Below are positions 1 to 5,547 of a stretch of 5,547 nucleotides of DNA, one piece after another. This DNA is from Zymomonas sp. GTDB lineage: Bacteria > Pseudomonadota > Alphaproteobacteria > Sphingomonadales > Sphingomonadaceae. Each line of letters begins with the position of its first letter. The stretch's first letter is position 1. The notes under the pieces were generated by a model. It worked only from the letters and a program-made list of their open reading frames with translations. It did no database searches and was not told the origin of the DNA. The DNA lies in NCBI GenBank assembly GCA_027489105.1, contig JAIYAJ010000590.1, positions 1 through 5,547 of the forward strand, in the 5' to 3' direction. The position numbers and the translations under genes were made by a program.

Positions 1-569
1 ACCCCGCGACCGGCAAGCCCGATCCGGCGCGGATCGCCGCCTTCTTCGCAGCGCATCCCGAGAGTGCCCCCTTCCGCGCCTGGCAGGCGGCCTACAAGCC
101 GAGCAGCAGCTGGGCGACCGAGCGCTACAACAGCATCAACGCCTTCTATCTGGTCGCTCCCGACGGCAGTCGCCGGGCGGTCCGGTGGCAGGCGGTGCCG
201 AAGGCGGCGGCGCTCCCCATGGAGGAGAGCGACGATCCGCTCGCGATGCAGAAAGAGCTTGCCGCACGGCTGGCGCGGGGACCGGTCGAGTTCGACCTGG
301 TCTTCACCTTCGCGGCTGCGGGCGACGATCCCGAAGACGCGACGAAGCCCTGGCCGGTGGGCCGGCAGCAACTGTCGGCCGGCGTGCTCAGCATCACCGC
401 CATGCGTCCGCAGGCGGGCGGCGCGTGCAATGGGCTGACCTTCGACCCGCTCGTCCTGCCCGAGGGCATCGCGCCGAGCGACGATCCCATCCTGCGGGCC
501 CGTTCCTCGGCCTATGCCGAATCCTATCGTCGCCGTGCCCGTGAGACTGCCTTGGGAGACGCCCGATGA
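1..569 (+). CDS. Catalase-related haem peroxidase (SrpA-type), C-terminal part; 5' end outside window
   Basis: Reading from base 3, an open frame of 188 codons runs from the window edge to the TGA at 567-569, so the start lies upstream. The C-terminal part matches the catalase-fold haem peroxidases of the SrpA type, smaller relatives of catalase that reduce hydrogen or organic peroxides. Visible hallmarks are a segment with SSSWATERYNSINAFYLV, like the catalase stretch that precedes the VRW strand, then FDPLVLPEGI (visible residues 147-156), and the proximal haem motif RSSAYAESY (167-175). In that motif Tyr171 (bases 513-515) is the expected axial haem ligand, by analogy with the catalase R-x-F-x-Y-x-D pattern. 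The distal His and Asn, and any signal peptide, would be in the missing N-terminal half, so cellular location cannot be read here. The stop overlaps the start of the cytochrome b561 gene, implying translational coupling. Family call is firm; substrate is unknown. Confidence 0.88.
   Translation, partial: PATGKPDPARIAAFFAAHPESAPFRAWQAAYKPSSSWATERYNSINAFYLVAPDGSRRAVRWQAVPKAAALPMEESDDPLAMQKELAARLARGPVEFDLVFTFAAAGDDPEDATKPWPVGRQQLSAGVLSITAMRPQAGGACNGLTFDPLVLPEGIAPSDDPILRARSSAYAESYRRRARETALGDAR
554..559 (+). promoter_or_regulatory. Ribosome binding site for cytochrome b561 inside the peroxidase gene
   Basis: GGGAGA lies six bases before the ATG at 566, within the last codons of the peroxidase. It supports this start and, with the ATGA overlap, suggests that ribosomes ending the peroxidase can re-initiate on the cytochrome gene. 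Confidence 0.6.
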
Positions 570-1096
570 GCCGCACGGGCTTTCCCGCGAGCGCGCGCCT
601 GCTCCACTGGGCAATGGCGGCGCTGATCCTCTCGATGCTCTTTCTGGGCGTGTCGATGGTGACGAGCCTGTCGGGCTGGCACGATCCCGCCATCCTGCTG
701 CACAAGTCCTTCGGTATCCTCGTGCTGCTGCTCGCGGCGCTGCGCCTGCTCAACCGGTTGCGCTTCACCGCGCCGCCGCTGCCTGCCGATCTGTCGCCGG
801 CCCAGGCCTTCGCCGCCAAGGCGAGCCACTGGCTGCTTTATGCTGCGATGTTCGCGGTGCCGCTGTCGGGCTGGGCGATGCAGAGCGCGGCGGGCACGCC
901 GGTGCGACCCTTCGGTCTGTTCACCTTGCCGCCGCTCGTCGCCCCCGACCTCGCCTGCTATGGCTGGCTGCGCGAGGCGCATTTCCTGATGAGCTGGGGC
1001 CTGTTCGCGCTGCTGCTGGTCCACATCGGCGCGGCGCTCCACCATGGCTGGGTGCGGCGCGACGATGTGCTCCGCTCGATGCTGCGCGGCGGCTGA
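566..1096 (+). CDS. Cytochrome b561 (CybB-like), membrane dihaem electron carrier
   Basis: This 176-residue inner-membrane protein has the size and layout of bacterial cytochrome b561: four hydrophobic segments at about 12-33, 48-62, 88-107 and 138-158. The histidines fall where the CybB family places its haem ligands: H14 (in LLHW) and H153 (in LLVHIG) for one haem, H46 (in LLHKSFG) and H139 (in REAHFLMSW) for the other. H88 in SHWLLY is also typical. The protein ends with the usual basic cytoplasmic tail (HHGWVRRDDVLRSML). The family takes electrons from the quinone pool; E. coli CybB is a superoxide:ubiquinone oxidoreductase. The start ATG at 566 overlaps the peroxidase stop as ATGA and has a good ribosome binding site, GGGAGA at 554-559, six bases upstream. 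Inferred role: electron donor to, or partner of, the upstream peroxidase. The family is certain; the partner is inferred from gene order. Confidence 0.93.
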   Translation: MSRTGFPASARLLHWAMAALILSMLFLGVSMVTSLSGWHDPAILLHKSFGILVLLLAALRLLNRLRFTAPPLPADLSPAQAFAAKASHWLLYAAMFAVPLSGWAMQSAAGTPVRPFGLFTLPPLVAPDLACYGWLREAHFLMSWGLFALLLVHIGAALHHGWVRRDDVLRSMLRGG

Positions 1097-1105
1097 GCCT
1101 GCCGA

Positions 1106-2437
1106 TCAGGCGGTCGCTTCGCGGTCGGCCTGGTCGATCGCGAGCAGGGAGACGCCGCGCGTCTCACGCATCATCAGAGCCGATATCAGGCTGATCGCGC
1201 CCGCGCCGAGGATGTAGAAGGCGATCGGCTCCCACCGGTCATAGGCGCGCAGCAGCCAGGTCCCGATCAGCGGCGCCCAGGAGCCGGCGACGATCGCCGT
1301 TACCTGATAGCCGAGCGACACGCCGGAATAGCGCATCCGCGTCGGGAACATCTCGGCCATGATCGCGGGCTGGGCGGCATACATGAAGGCATGGACGACC
1401 ATGCCGAGCAGGATCGCCGACAATATGATCCAGGCGCTGCCGGTGCCGAACAGCGGGAAGGCGACGAAGGGCCAGGCCATGGTGAGCGCGGCGCCGATCA
1501 GATAGACGGGCCGCCGCCCGATCCGGTCGGCCAGAGCCCCGACCGCCGGGATCACGAAGACATGGAGGAGATGCGCGCAGAACAGCAGCGTCAGGATCTC
1601 GGTCGTGTCGACGCCGATATGGGCGAGATAGGTGATCGAGAAGGTGACCACCATATAATAGAGGATATTCTCGCCGACGCGCAGGCCCATCGCGTTGAAT
1701 ACGCCGCGCGGATAGCGGCGGAACACCTCGGTCAGGCCATAGCCGGCCTCGGCCTTCTGCTCCGCTTCGGCCTTGGCCGCCTCGAAGATCGGGGAGTCGG
1801 TGACCTGGGTACGGATATAATAGCCGACCGCGACGATCACGACCGACAGCCAGAAACCGATCCGCCAGCCCCAGCTCAGGAACTGCGTTTCGTCGAGCGT
1901 TGCCGACAGCAGCAGCAGCACGACGGTGGCGAGGAGATTGCCCAGCGGCACGCCCGCCTGCGGAAAGCTACCCCAGAAGGCGCGGCTGCGGTTCGGGCTG
2001 TGCTCCGCCACCAGCAGCACCGCGCCACCCCATTCGCCGCCGAGCGCGAAGCCCTGGACGAAGCGCAGGAAGACCAGCAGCGCGGGCGCCCAATAGCCGA
2101 TCGTGCCGAATGTCGGCAGGCAGCCCATCAGGAAGGTCGACAGGCCGATCAGGACCAGGCTGAACTGGAGCAGCGACTTGCGGCCGACTTTGTCGCCGAT
2201 ATGGCCGAACACGATCCCGCCGAGCGGCCGGGCGATGAACCCCACTGCATAGGTACCGAAGGCGGCGATGATGCCGTCGAGCTCATTGCCCGTCTGGGGG
2301 AAGAACAGCTTGCCGAAGACGAGAGTCGCGGCGGTGCCGTAGAGGAAGAACTCATACCATTCGACGACCGTCCCCGCCATCGACGCCCCCACGACCTTGC
2401 GGAGATAGGGAAGGTCTGCGGTCTGCTCGTGCTGCAT
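1106..2437 (-). CDS. MFS transporter, metabolite:H+ symporter (MHS) family
   Basis: This 443-residue integral membrane protein has about twelve hydrophobic segments and is a proton-coupled importer of the MHS family (ShiA, KgtP and ProP are members). Hallmarks are VVEWYEFFLYGTAA (24-37) in helix 1, motif A GHIGDKVGRK (78-87) after helix 2 with a second copy GALADRIGRR (300-309) in the C-terminal half, and RFVQGFALGGEWGGA (125-139) in helix 4. The N-terminal half looks most like the ShiA branch, but substrate cannot be read from sequence; candidates are aromatic or carboxylic acids, or osmolytes. The ATG at 2437 is chosen because the family similarity begins about 14 residues later. GGAGAG lies 12 bases upstream, rather far. 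In-frame GTG 2503 and ATG 2479 are alternatives without a clear binding site. The gene converges on the cytochrome gene (9-base gap) and follows the Hsp70-like gene by 88 bases in the same direction, so it may be expressed by read-through or from its own promoter. Confidence 0.92.
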   Translation of the reverse strand: MQHEQTADLPYLRKVVGASMAGTVVEWYEFFLYGTAATLVFGKLFFPQTGNELDGIIAAFGTYAVGFIARPLGGIVFGHIGDKVGRKSLLQFSLVLIGLSTFLMGCLPTFGTIGYWAPALLVFLRFVQGFALGGEWGGAVLLVAEHSPNRSRAFWGSFPQAGVPLGNLLATVVLLLLSATLDETQFLSWGWRIGFWLSVVIVAVGYYIRTQVTDSPIFEAAKAEAEQKAEAGYGLTEVFRRYPRGVFNAMGLRVGENILYYMVVTFSITYLAHIGVDTTEILTLLFCAHLLHVFVIPAVGALADRIGRRPVYLIGAALTMAWPFVAFPLFGTGSAWIILSAILLGMVVHAFMYAAQPAIMAEMFPTRMRYSGVSLGYQVTAIVAGSWAPLIGTWLLRAYDRWEPIAFYILGAGAISLISALMMRETRGVSLLAIDQADREATA

Positions 2438-2449
2438 GGCGGGACGACG

Positions 2450-2519
2450 CTCTCCAATGGCCGGTTGTGCCGCCCTCATAGCGCGATGCGGCGCCGGTGC
2501 CACGCCGCTCTTTGGAGAG
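2450..2519 (-). repeat. 8-bp inverted repeat in the leader of the MFS gene
   Basis: CTCTCCAA at 2450-2457 and TTGGAGAG at 2512-2519 are perfect inverted copies 54 bases apart, both in the 88-base gap between the Hsp70-like stop and the transporter start. On the minus-strand transcript the proximal arm reads UUGGAGAG and contains the GGAGAG ribosome binding site. The distal arm, CUCUCCAA, begins six bases after the Hsp70-like stop and could pair with it. Whether this is a functional structure, an operator or chance cannot be settled from one sequence. The rest of the gap shows no clear terminator and no strong promoter. Confidence 0.35.
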
Positions 2520-2525
2520 GGGGGC

Positions 2526-3827
2526 TCACACCGTCCAGTCGGCGATGTCCTCGGCCTGGCCGATCAGCGCGAGCCCGTGCGCGATCGAGGTCAGTTCGCC
2601 GCCCGAGCCGAGCCGCTCCGCGCCGAAGCGGCGGGCGAACAGGGTCCGGATCGCCGGCAGCAGCGACGAACCGCCGGTCAGGAACACCCGGTCGACTTCG
2701 CCCGCCGCGATCCCGGCGCCGAGCAGGGCCTCATCGACCGCCGCGTCGATGCGCGCCAGATCGGCGGCGATCCAGCCCTCGAACTCGGCGCGGGTCACCT
2801 CGCGATCGAGGTCGAGCCCCCCGCCGGTGAAGCGGAAGCGGGCGACCTCCTGCTCCGACAGCTGGCGCTTGAGCGTGCCCACCGCGTCGTAGAGGGCATA
2901 GCCCAGTTCATGCTCGACGATCGCGATCATCCGGCCGATCGCCTCGGCATCGAGCGCGCTGCGCCGGAGCTTCTCCAGTTCCTCCAGCGTCCGGCGGTTG
3001 CGCATCAGCGCGAGCCGCGACCAGTCGGAGAAGTCGGCGAAATAGCCGCCCGGAATCTCCAGCACCTTGTCGAAGGAGCGATAGCTGCCCCCCTTGCCCA
3101 GCAATGGCAGCACGAGATTTTCGACGATGCGGCTGTCGAAGCGATCGCCGGCGATGCCGATGCCCGAGGAGCCGAGCGGAACGCAGCGCGGGCGTTCGTG
3201 CGGCGCGCCGACCCGCACCAGCGAGAAGTCGCTGGTGCCGCCGCCGAAGTCGGCCACCAGCAGCGTGGTCGGCTCGGTCAGGCGCGAGGCATAGCTGAAC
3301 GCCGCGCCCAGCGGTTCATAGACATAATGAATCTCGGCCCCGAAGCCCGCGAACATCCTGTCATAGCGTTCGCGCGCCAGCGCCGCATCGGCGCGGGCGC
3401 CCGCATAGGTGACCGGACGGCCGATGACGATCCGGCGGCCGCGTGGGTCGAACGCCGGGCCGGCATGGCTGCGCAGCCGTTTAAGAAAGAGCTGGCCCAG
3501 TTCCTCGAAGCGCAGGCGCTTGCCGAAGATCGACGCCTGATCGAACAGCGGGCTGGCGGCAACCGACTTGAACGACTGGATGAAACGGCTGCCCTGCGGG
3601 AAATCGAGATATTCGGCGATCGCCCAAGGGCCGGCTTCATGAGCGACGCCGCCGCGCCCGCCGTCATCCTCCCAGAAACACAGCGCCGAGCGGAATACCG
3701 CGCCCGTCGCACGGTCGCCCGCGAAGGACAGCAGCTCGGCGGTGCCGTCGGTACGGGCCTGCGCGACGACGCTGTTGGTGGTGCCGAAATCCAGGCCAAT
3801 GGCCTCGCCGGCGCTGGGAGCGGACAT
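2526..3827 (-). CDS. Hsp70-family ATPase, YegD-like, without substrate-binding domain
   Basis: This 433-residue, probably cytosolic protein has the actin/Hsp70 ATPase fold and ends where the nucleotide-binding domain ends. Seen in order: phosphate-1 loop GLDFGTTNS (11-19) with Asp13; FIQSFKS (82-88), where Lys87 may match the catalytic Lys70 of DnaK; VIGRPV (134-139); YEPLGAAF (170-177) with Glu171; phosphate-2 loop VADFGGGTSDFS (191-202) with Asp193; adenosine motif VFLTGGSSLLPAI (381-393); and a final ELTSIAHGLALIG. All nucleotide-binding motifs look intact, so ATP hydrolysis is expected. The gene order of motifs and length match E. coli YegD (about 450 residues), a poorly characterised Hsp70 relative. 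There is no beta-sandwich peptide-binding domain or DnaK-like tail, so classic chaperone activity is doubtful. The ATG at 3827 is chosen because GGAGAAG lies six bases upstream; in-frame ATGs at 3842 and 3932 lack this, and the latter would overlap the preceding gene. Client and pathway are unknown. Confidence 0.9.
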   Translation of the reverse strand: MSAPSAGEAIGLDFGTTNSVVAQARTDGTAELLSFAGDRATGAVFRSALCFWEDDGGRGGVAHEAGPWAIAEYLDFPQGSRFIQSFKSVAASPLFDQASIFGKRLRFEELGQLFLKRLRSHAGPAFDPRGRRIVIGRPVTYAGARADAALARERYDRMFAGFGAEIHYVYEPLGAAFSYASRLTEPTTLLVADFGGGTSDFSLVRVGAPHERPRCVPLGSSGIGIAGDRFDSRIVENLVLPLLGKGGSYRSFDKVLEIPGGYFADFSDWSRLALMRNRRTLEELEKLRRSALDAEAIGRMIAIVEHELGYALYDAVGTLKRQLSEQEVARFRFTGGGLDLDREVTRAEFEGWIAADLARIDAAVDEALLGAGIAAGEVDRVFLTGGSSLLPAIRTLFARRFGAERLGSGGELTSIAHGLALIGQAEDIADWTV

Positions 3828-3833
3828 GCTGGG

Positions 3834-3840
3834 CTTCTCC
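3834..3840 (-). promoter_or_regulatory. Ribosome binding site that fixes the Hsp70-like start at 3827
   Basis: On the minus strand GGAGAAG sits six bases before ATG 3827, an ideal arrangement. It overlaps the upstream in-frame ATG at 3842 (ATGGAGAAG), which itself has no purine-rich site ahead of it. This favours MSAPSAGEAIGLDFG as the true N-terminus. Confidence 0.65.
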
Positions 3841-3886
3841 ATGGGGCCGGCGCCTATGGCAGTCGCGTCCCCTCCCCGCAAGCCCG

Positions 3887-5014
3887 TCAGCCTTCCGTCC
3901 GGCCTGCGCCTGCGTCGCCAGCAGCGCGCCATTCGGCGAGCTTGCCCGCGATGATCTGCCCATGGGGGCGCGCTTTCTGTGCATATTCCATCAGGCGGAT
4001 CGCGTCGTCGCGCGACAGCGGTGCCGCGCGCTCATAGGTCATCGCTATGTCGCGCAGGATGACGCCATCCGCCGGCGTGAGGGCGGCGGGGAAGATGCGC
4101 CGGATCAGCGCGGCCTGTTCGGGCGACAGCGCCTCGCCCCGGTCGGGCGCGGGCGATCGGGGCGGCGCGTAGAGGTCGATCCGCTCGGCGTGCGGGAGGC
4201 AGGCATTGAGCCGGTCGACCGCTTGTTCGTTACGCGCGATCACCGCGTCGCGCAGCTCCGCGTCGAGTGCCGGCAACTGTCCGTCGATGTCGGGAAGTTC
4301 GTTGACGAGCGCATCGGCGATCAGGCGGCCATAATCGGCCCCGAAGATCTGGTTGACGAAGCGGACGAAGGCCAGTTCGGCCAGGGTCAGCGAGCGGTTG
4401 ACCCGCCCGACCGTCGCGGCGTGCCCGCCCTCGACGATGGCGCGAACGCCGATATGGTCGAGAATGCGCGGGACGATCGCGTCGCGGATCACCGAATAGT
4501 TGAACAGGGTGAAGGCGATGCCCGCCCGCTCCATCGCGGCGACGAGATCGGCGGCGATGCGCGCGCTCGTCTCATGCTCGGCGAAGGCGGCGATGTCCTC
4601 GTGAAAGCCGCCACGCTTCACGGCCTGTTGATAGACCGACGGGAGCATCTCGATCGGGCTGCGCACGGCCATCAGGATTTCGAAATCATAGAGGTCGCGG
4701 TAGCGGCCCTCGGCCGCGAAGAACGCGTCCATCCGCCAGAACAGATGCTCGCTCGAAAAGACATAGGTCGCGAAGCCCGGGGCCGCAGCCACGATCGGGA
4801 TCACCTGCCCCTCGAACCAGTTTTCGGGGTCGAGATTGCCCGACATGACATGGCCGGCGCGCGCCTGCTCGGCGCTTGGATGATCGGGGTAGAGAACGCC
4901 CACGCTCTTCAGCAGATCATGATTGCGGGCCAGCGCCGATTGCAGCGCGGAGGTGCCGGTCTTGCCCTGGCCGATGTGCAGGACGATCTTCGGGCGGGCT
5001 TCGGACGCGATCAT
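3887..5014 (-). CDS. Sulfotransferase-like P-loop protein
   Basis: This 375-residue protein, with no signal peptide or membrane segment, resembles bacterial PAPS-dependent sulfotransferases. The N-terminal strand and loop VLHIGQGKTGTSALQ (11-25) match the 5'-phosphosulfate loop (H-x-G-x-x-K-T-G-T-S-x-L-Q). GVLYP (39-43) and VFSSEHLFW (85-93, Glu89 a possible catalytic base) are typical of the group linked to surface polysaccharides. VRSPIEMLPSVYQQAVKRG (117-135) fits the 3'-phosphate site, with Arg118 and Ser126 as expected ligands. RVNRSLT (204-210) resembles the later N-x-S-L motif. The last 85 or so residues are helical and charged and match nothing I recognise. The acceptor could be a glycan, lipid or small molecule; no glycosyltransferase or PAPS-synthesis gene is visible here. 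The ATG at 5014 has only a weak AGGG seven bases upstream (5022-5025). The gene lies downstream of the acnA terminator and 59 bases ahead of the Hsp70-like gene, probably its operon partner. Family is fairly sure; activity is inferred. Confidence 0.82.
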   Translation of the reverse strand: MIASEARPKIVLHIGQGKTGTSALQSALARNHDLLKSVGVLYPDHPSAEQARAGHVMSGNLDPENWFEGQVIPIVAAAPGFATYVFSSEHLFWRMDAFFAAEGRYRDLYDFEILMAVRSPIEMLPSVYQQAVKRGGFHEDIAAFAEHETSARIAADLVAAMERAGIAFTLFNYSVIRDAIVPRILDHIGVRAIVEGGHAATVGRVNRSLTLAELAFVRFVNQIFGADYGRLIADALVNELPDIDGQLPALDAELRDAVIARNEQAVDRLNACLPHAERIDLYAPPRSPAPDRGEALSPEQAALIRRIFPAALTPADGVILRDIAMTYERAAPLSRDDAIRLMEYAQKARPHGQIIAGKLAEWRAAGDAGAGRTEG

Positions 5015-5080
5015 GGCGGGACCCTAGAGCGTCGGCGTCGCGGGCGGAAGCGGGATGCTTGCGGTTGCCGTGCGGGCATG

Positions 5081-5116
5081 AAAAAGGCCGGCCCGCAGCT
5101 GCGGACCGGCCCCTTT
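5081..5116 (-). terminator. Intrinsic terminator of acnA
   Basis: On the minus strand GGCCGGUCCGC-AGCU-GCGGGCCGGCC forms an 11-bp GC-rich stem (5086-5111) with a four-base loop, followed directly by five U residues (AAAAA at 5081-5085 on the plus strand). The one non-Watson-Crick position (5105/5092) is a U-G wobble in the minus-strand RNA but a C-A mismatch in the plus-strand RNA. Structure and U tract therefore both point to minus-strand transcription. It lies 21 bases after the acnA stop codon and 66 bases before the sulfotransferase start, so it separates the two transcripts. Confidence 0.88.
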
Positions 5117-5132
5117 CTTCAAGCGTTTCCGA

Positions 5133-5547
5133 TCAGGCGGCGAGCTTGCGCAGCACGTACTGCAGGATGCCGCCGTTGAGGAAATATTCGAGCTCGTTGA
5201 CGGTGTCGATCCGGCAGCGGGTCTCGAAGGTCTCGGTCGAGCCATCGGCGCGCGTCATCTTGACGCTGACCGTCTGGCGCGGGCGGAGACCCGCGACATT
5301 GTCGATCGAGAAGGTCTCGGTGCCGTCGAGCTTGAGCGTGGTGCGGTCGATGCCTTCGGCGAACTGCAGCGGCAGAACGCCCATGCCGACCAGGTTCGAG
5401 CGGTGGATGCGCTCGAAGCTCTCGGCGATGACGGCGCGGACGCCGAGCAGGTTGGTGCCCTTCGCCGCCCAGTCGCGCGACGAGCCGGTGCCATATTCCT
5501 TGCCCGCGATGACGACGAGCGCGGTGCCCTCGTCCTTGTACTTCATC
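5133..5547 (-). CDS. acnA: Aconitate hydratase A, C-terminal fragment (gene continues past window end)
   Basis: The last 138 codons of aconitase are present; the rest of this roughly 890-residue protein lies beyond the window edge. The enzyme isomerises citrate to isocitrate through cis-aconitate in the TCA cycle, in the cytosol, using a [4Fe-4S] cluster. The visible part is the swivelling C-terminal domain. [18 protein letters not shown] (visible residues 14-31, counting the Met codon 5544-5546 as 1) contains the substrate-binding Ser-Ser-Arg. [21 protein letters not shown] (42-62) is the next near-invariant block, and TRADGS followed by CRIDT and [11 protein letters not shown] close the protein as in E. 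coli AcnA. The cluster cysteines are outside the window. The Met at 5544-5546 is internal, not a start. The TGA at 5133-5135 is followed by a strong terminator, so this is the end of its transcript. Assignment to the AcnA/IRP type rather than AcnB is firm from these motifs. Confidence 0.97.
   Translation of the reverse strand, partial: MKYKDEGTALVVIAGKEYGTGSSRDWAAKGTNLLGVRAVIAESFERIHRSNLVGMGVLPLQFAEGIDRTTLKLDGTETFSIDNVAGLRPRQTVSVKMTRADGSTETFETRCRIDTVNELEYFLNGGILQYVLRKLAA

Noticed and set aside
146..1045. Minus-strand open frames opposite the peroxidase and cytochrome genes (146-490, 394-819, 524-1045).
   Set aside because: They overlap each other and two well-supported genes, have low-complexity R/A/S/Q-rich translations and show no ribosome binding site or family signal.
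1097..1111. Small hairpin GCCTG-CCGAT-CAGGC across the gap between the convergent cytochrome and transporter genes, as a two-way terminator.
   Set aside because: The stem is only five base pairs and there is no U tract on either strand.
2475..2502. Possible promoter for the transporter on the minus strand: TGGCAC, 16-base spacer, TATGAG.
   Set aside because: Both boxes are poor matches to sigma-70 consensus and such matches are common by chance. It was not listed as a feature.
2438..2503. N-terminal extension of the transporter to GTG 2503 or ATG 2479.
   Set aside because: The added residues (APAPHRAMRAAQPAIGERRP) do not resemble the family N-terminus and neither start has a ribosome binding site. 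It cannot be fully excluded.
5015..5080. Promoter for the sulfotransferase gene (TTCCGC, 17 bases, TAGGGT on the minus strand).
   Set aside because: The -35 match is very weak and the -10 box would lie just seven bases before the ATG, where AGGG is better explained as a weak ribosome binding site.
1102..5140. The 12-mer CCGATCAGGCGG occurs at both 1102-1113 and 5129-5140, with an 11-base match near 4316-4326.
   Set aside because: Two copies overlap stop codons (GCC TGA TCGG on the minus strand) and the third is inside a coding region. Common alanine codon use before TGA explains them; there is no spacing pattern or dyad.
1391..5179. Three long plus-strand open frames (1391-2830, 2436-4037, 3962-5179; 479, 533 and 405 codons) lying end to end.
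   Set aside because: Each lies antisense to proteins with clear families and intact motifs. Their translations are rich in R, D, E, Q, G and A with no recognisable domain, as expected for the reverse frame of GC-rich genes.
5133..5546. Reading the aconitase end as a complete 137-residue protein starting at the Met codon 5544-5546.
   Set aside because: The Met aligns inside full-length aconitase (AcnA proteins have M-x-Y before this block), and the open frame continues through the window edge.

Overview
The window is a gene-dense, GC-rich chromosomal segment. It fits an alphaproteobacterium, most likely a sphingomonad; this rests on base composition, codon use and the look of the aconitase, transporter and Hsp70-like proteins, with no database search. 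Five protein-coding genes plus the tail of a sixth fill nearly all of it. I see no tRNA, rRNA, CRISPR array, insertion sequence or sign of recent transfer.

Region 1 (1-1096, plus strand): the C-terminal half of a catalase-related haem peroxidase (SrpA type) followed by a four-helix cytochrome b561. The genes overlap by four bases (ATGA). The likely joint role is passing electrons from the membrane quinone pool through the b-type cytochrome to a haem peroxidase that removes peroxide.

Region 2 (1106-2437, minus strand, convergent with region 1 across a 9-base gap): a 443-residue major facilitator transporter of the metabolite:H+ symporter (MHS) family, substrate unknown. Its 88-base upstream gap holds an 8-bp inverted repeat, one arm of which contains the likely ribosome binding site.

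Region 3 (2526-5014, minus strand): a sulfotransferase-like P-loop protein followed after 59 bases by a YegD-like Hsp70-family ATPase without a substrate-binding domain. They look co-transcribed; this is the least ordinary gene pair in the window.

Region 4 (5081-5547, minus strand): the C-terminus of aconitate hydratase A (TCA cycle), cut by the window end, and its intrinsic terminator. The terminator separates acnA from the sulfotransferase gene.

Most of the window is ordinary. The points worth a second look are the peroxidase/cytochrome couple, the sulfotransferase/Hsp70-like pair and the inverted repeat before the transporter. I found no clearly new system. The three long plus-strand reading frames between 1391 and 5179 are antisense artefacts of high GC content.
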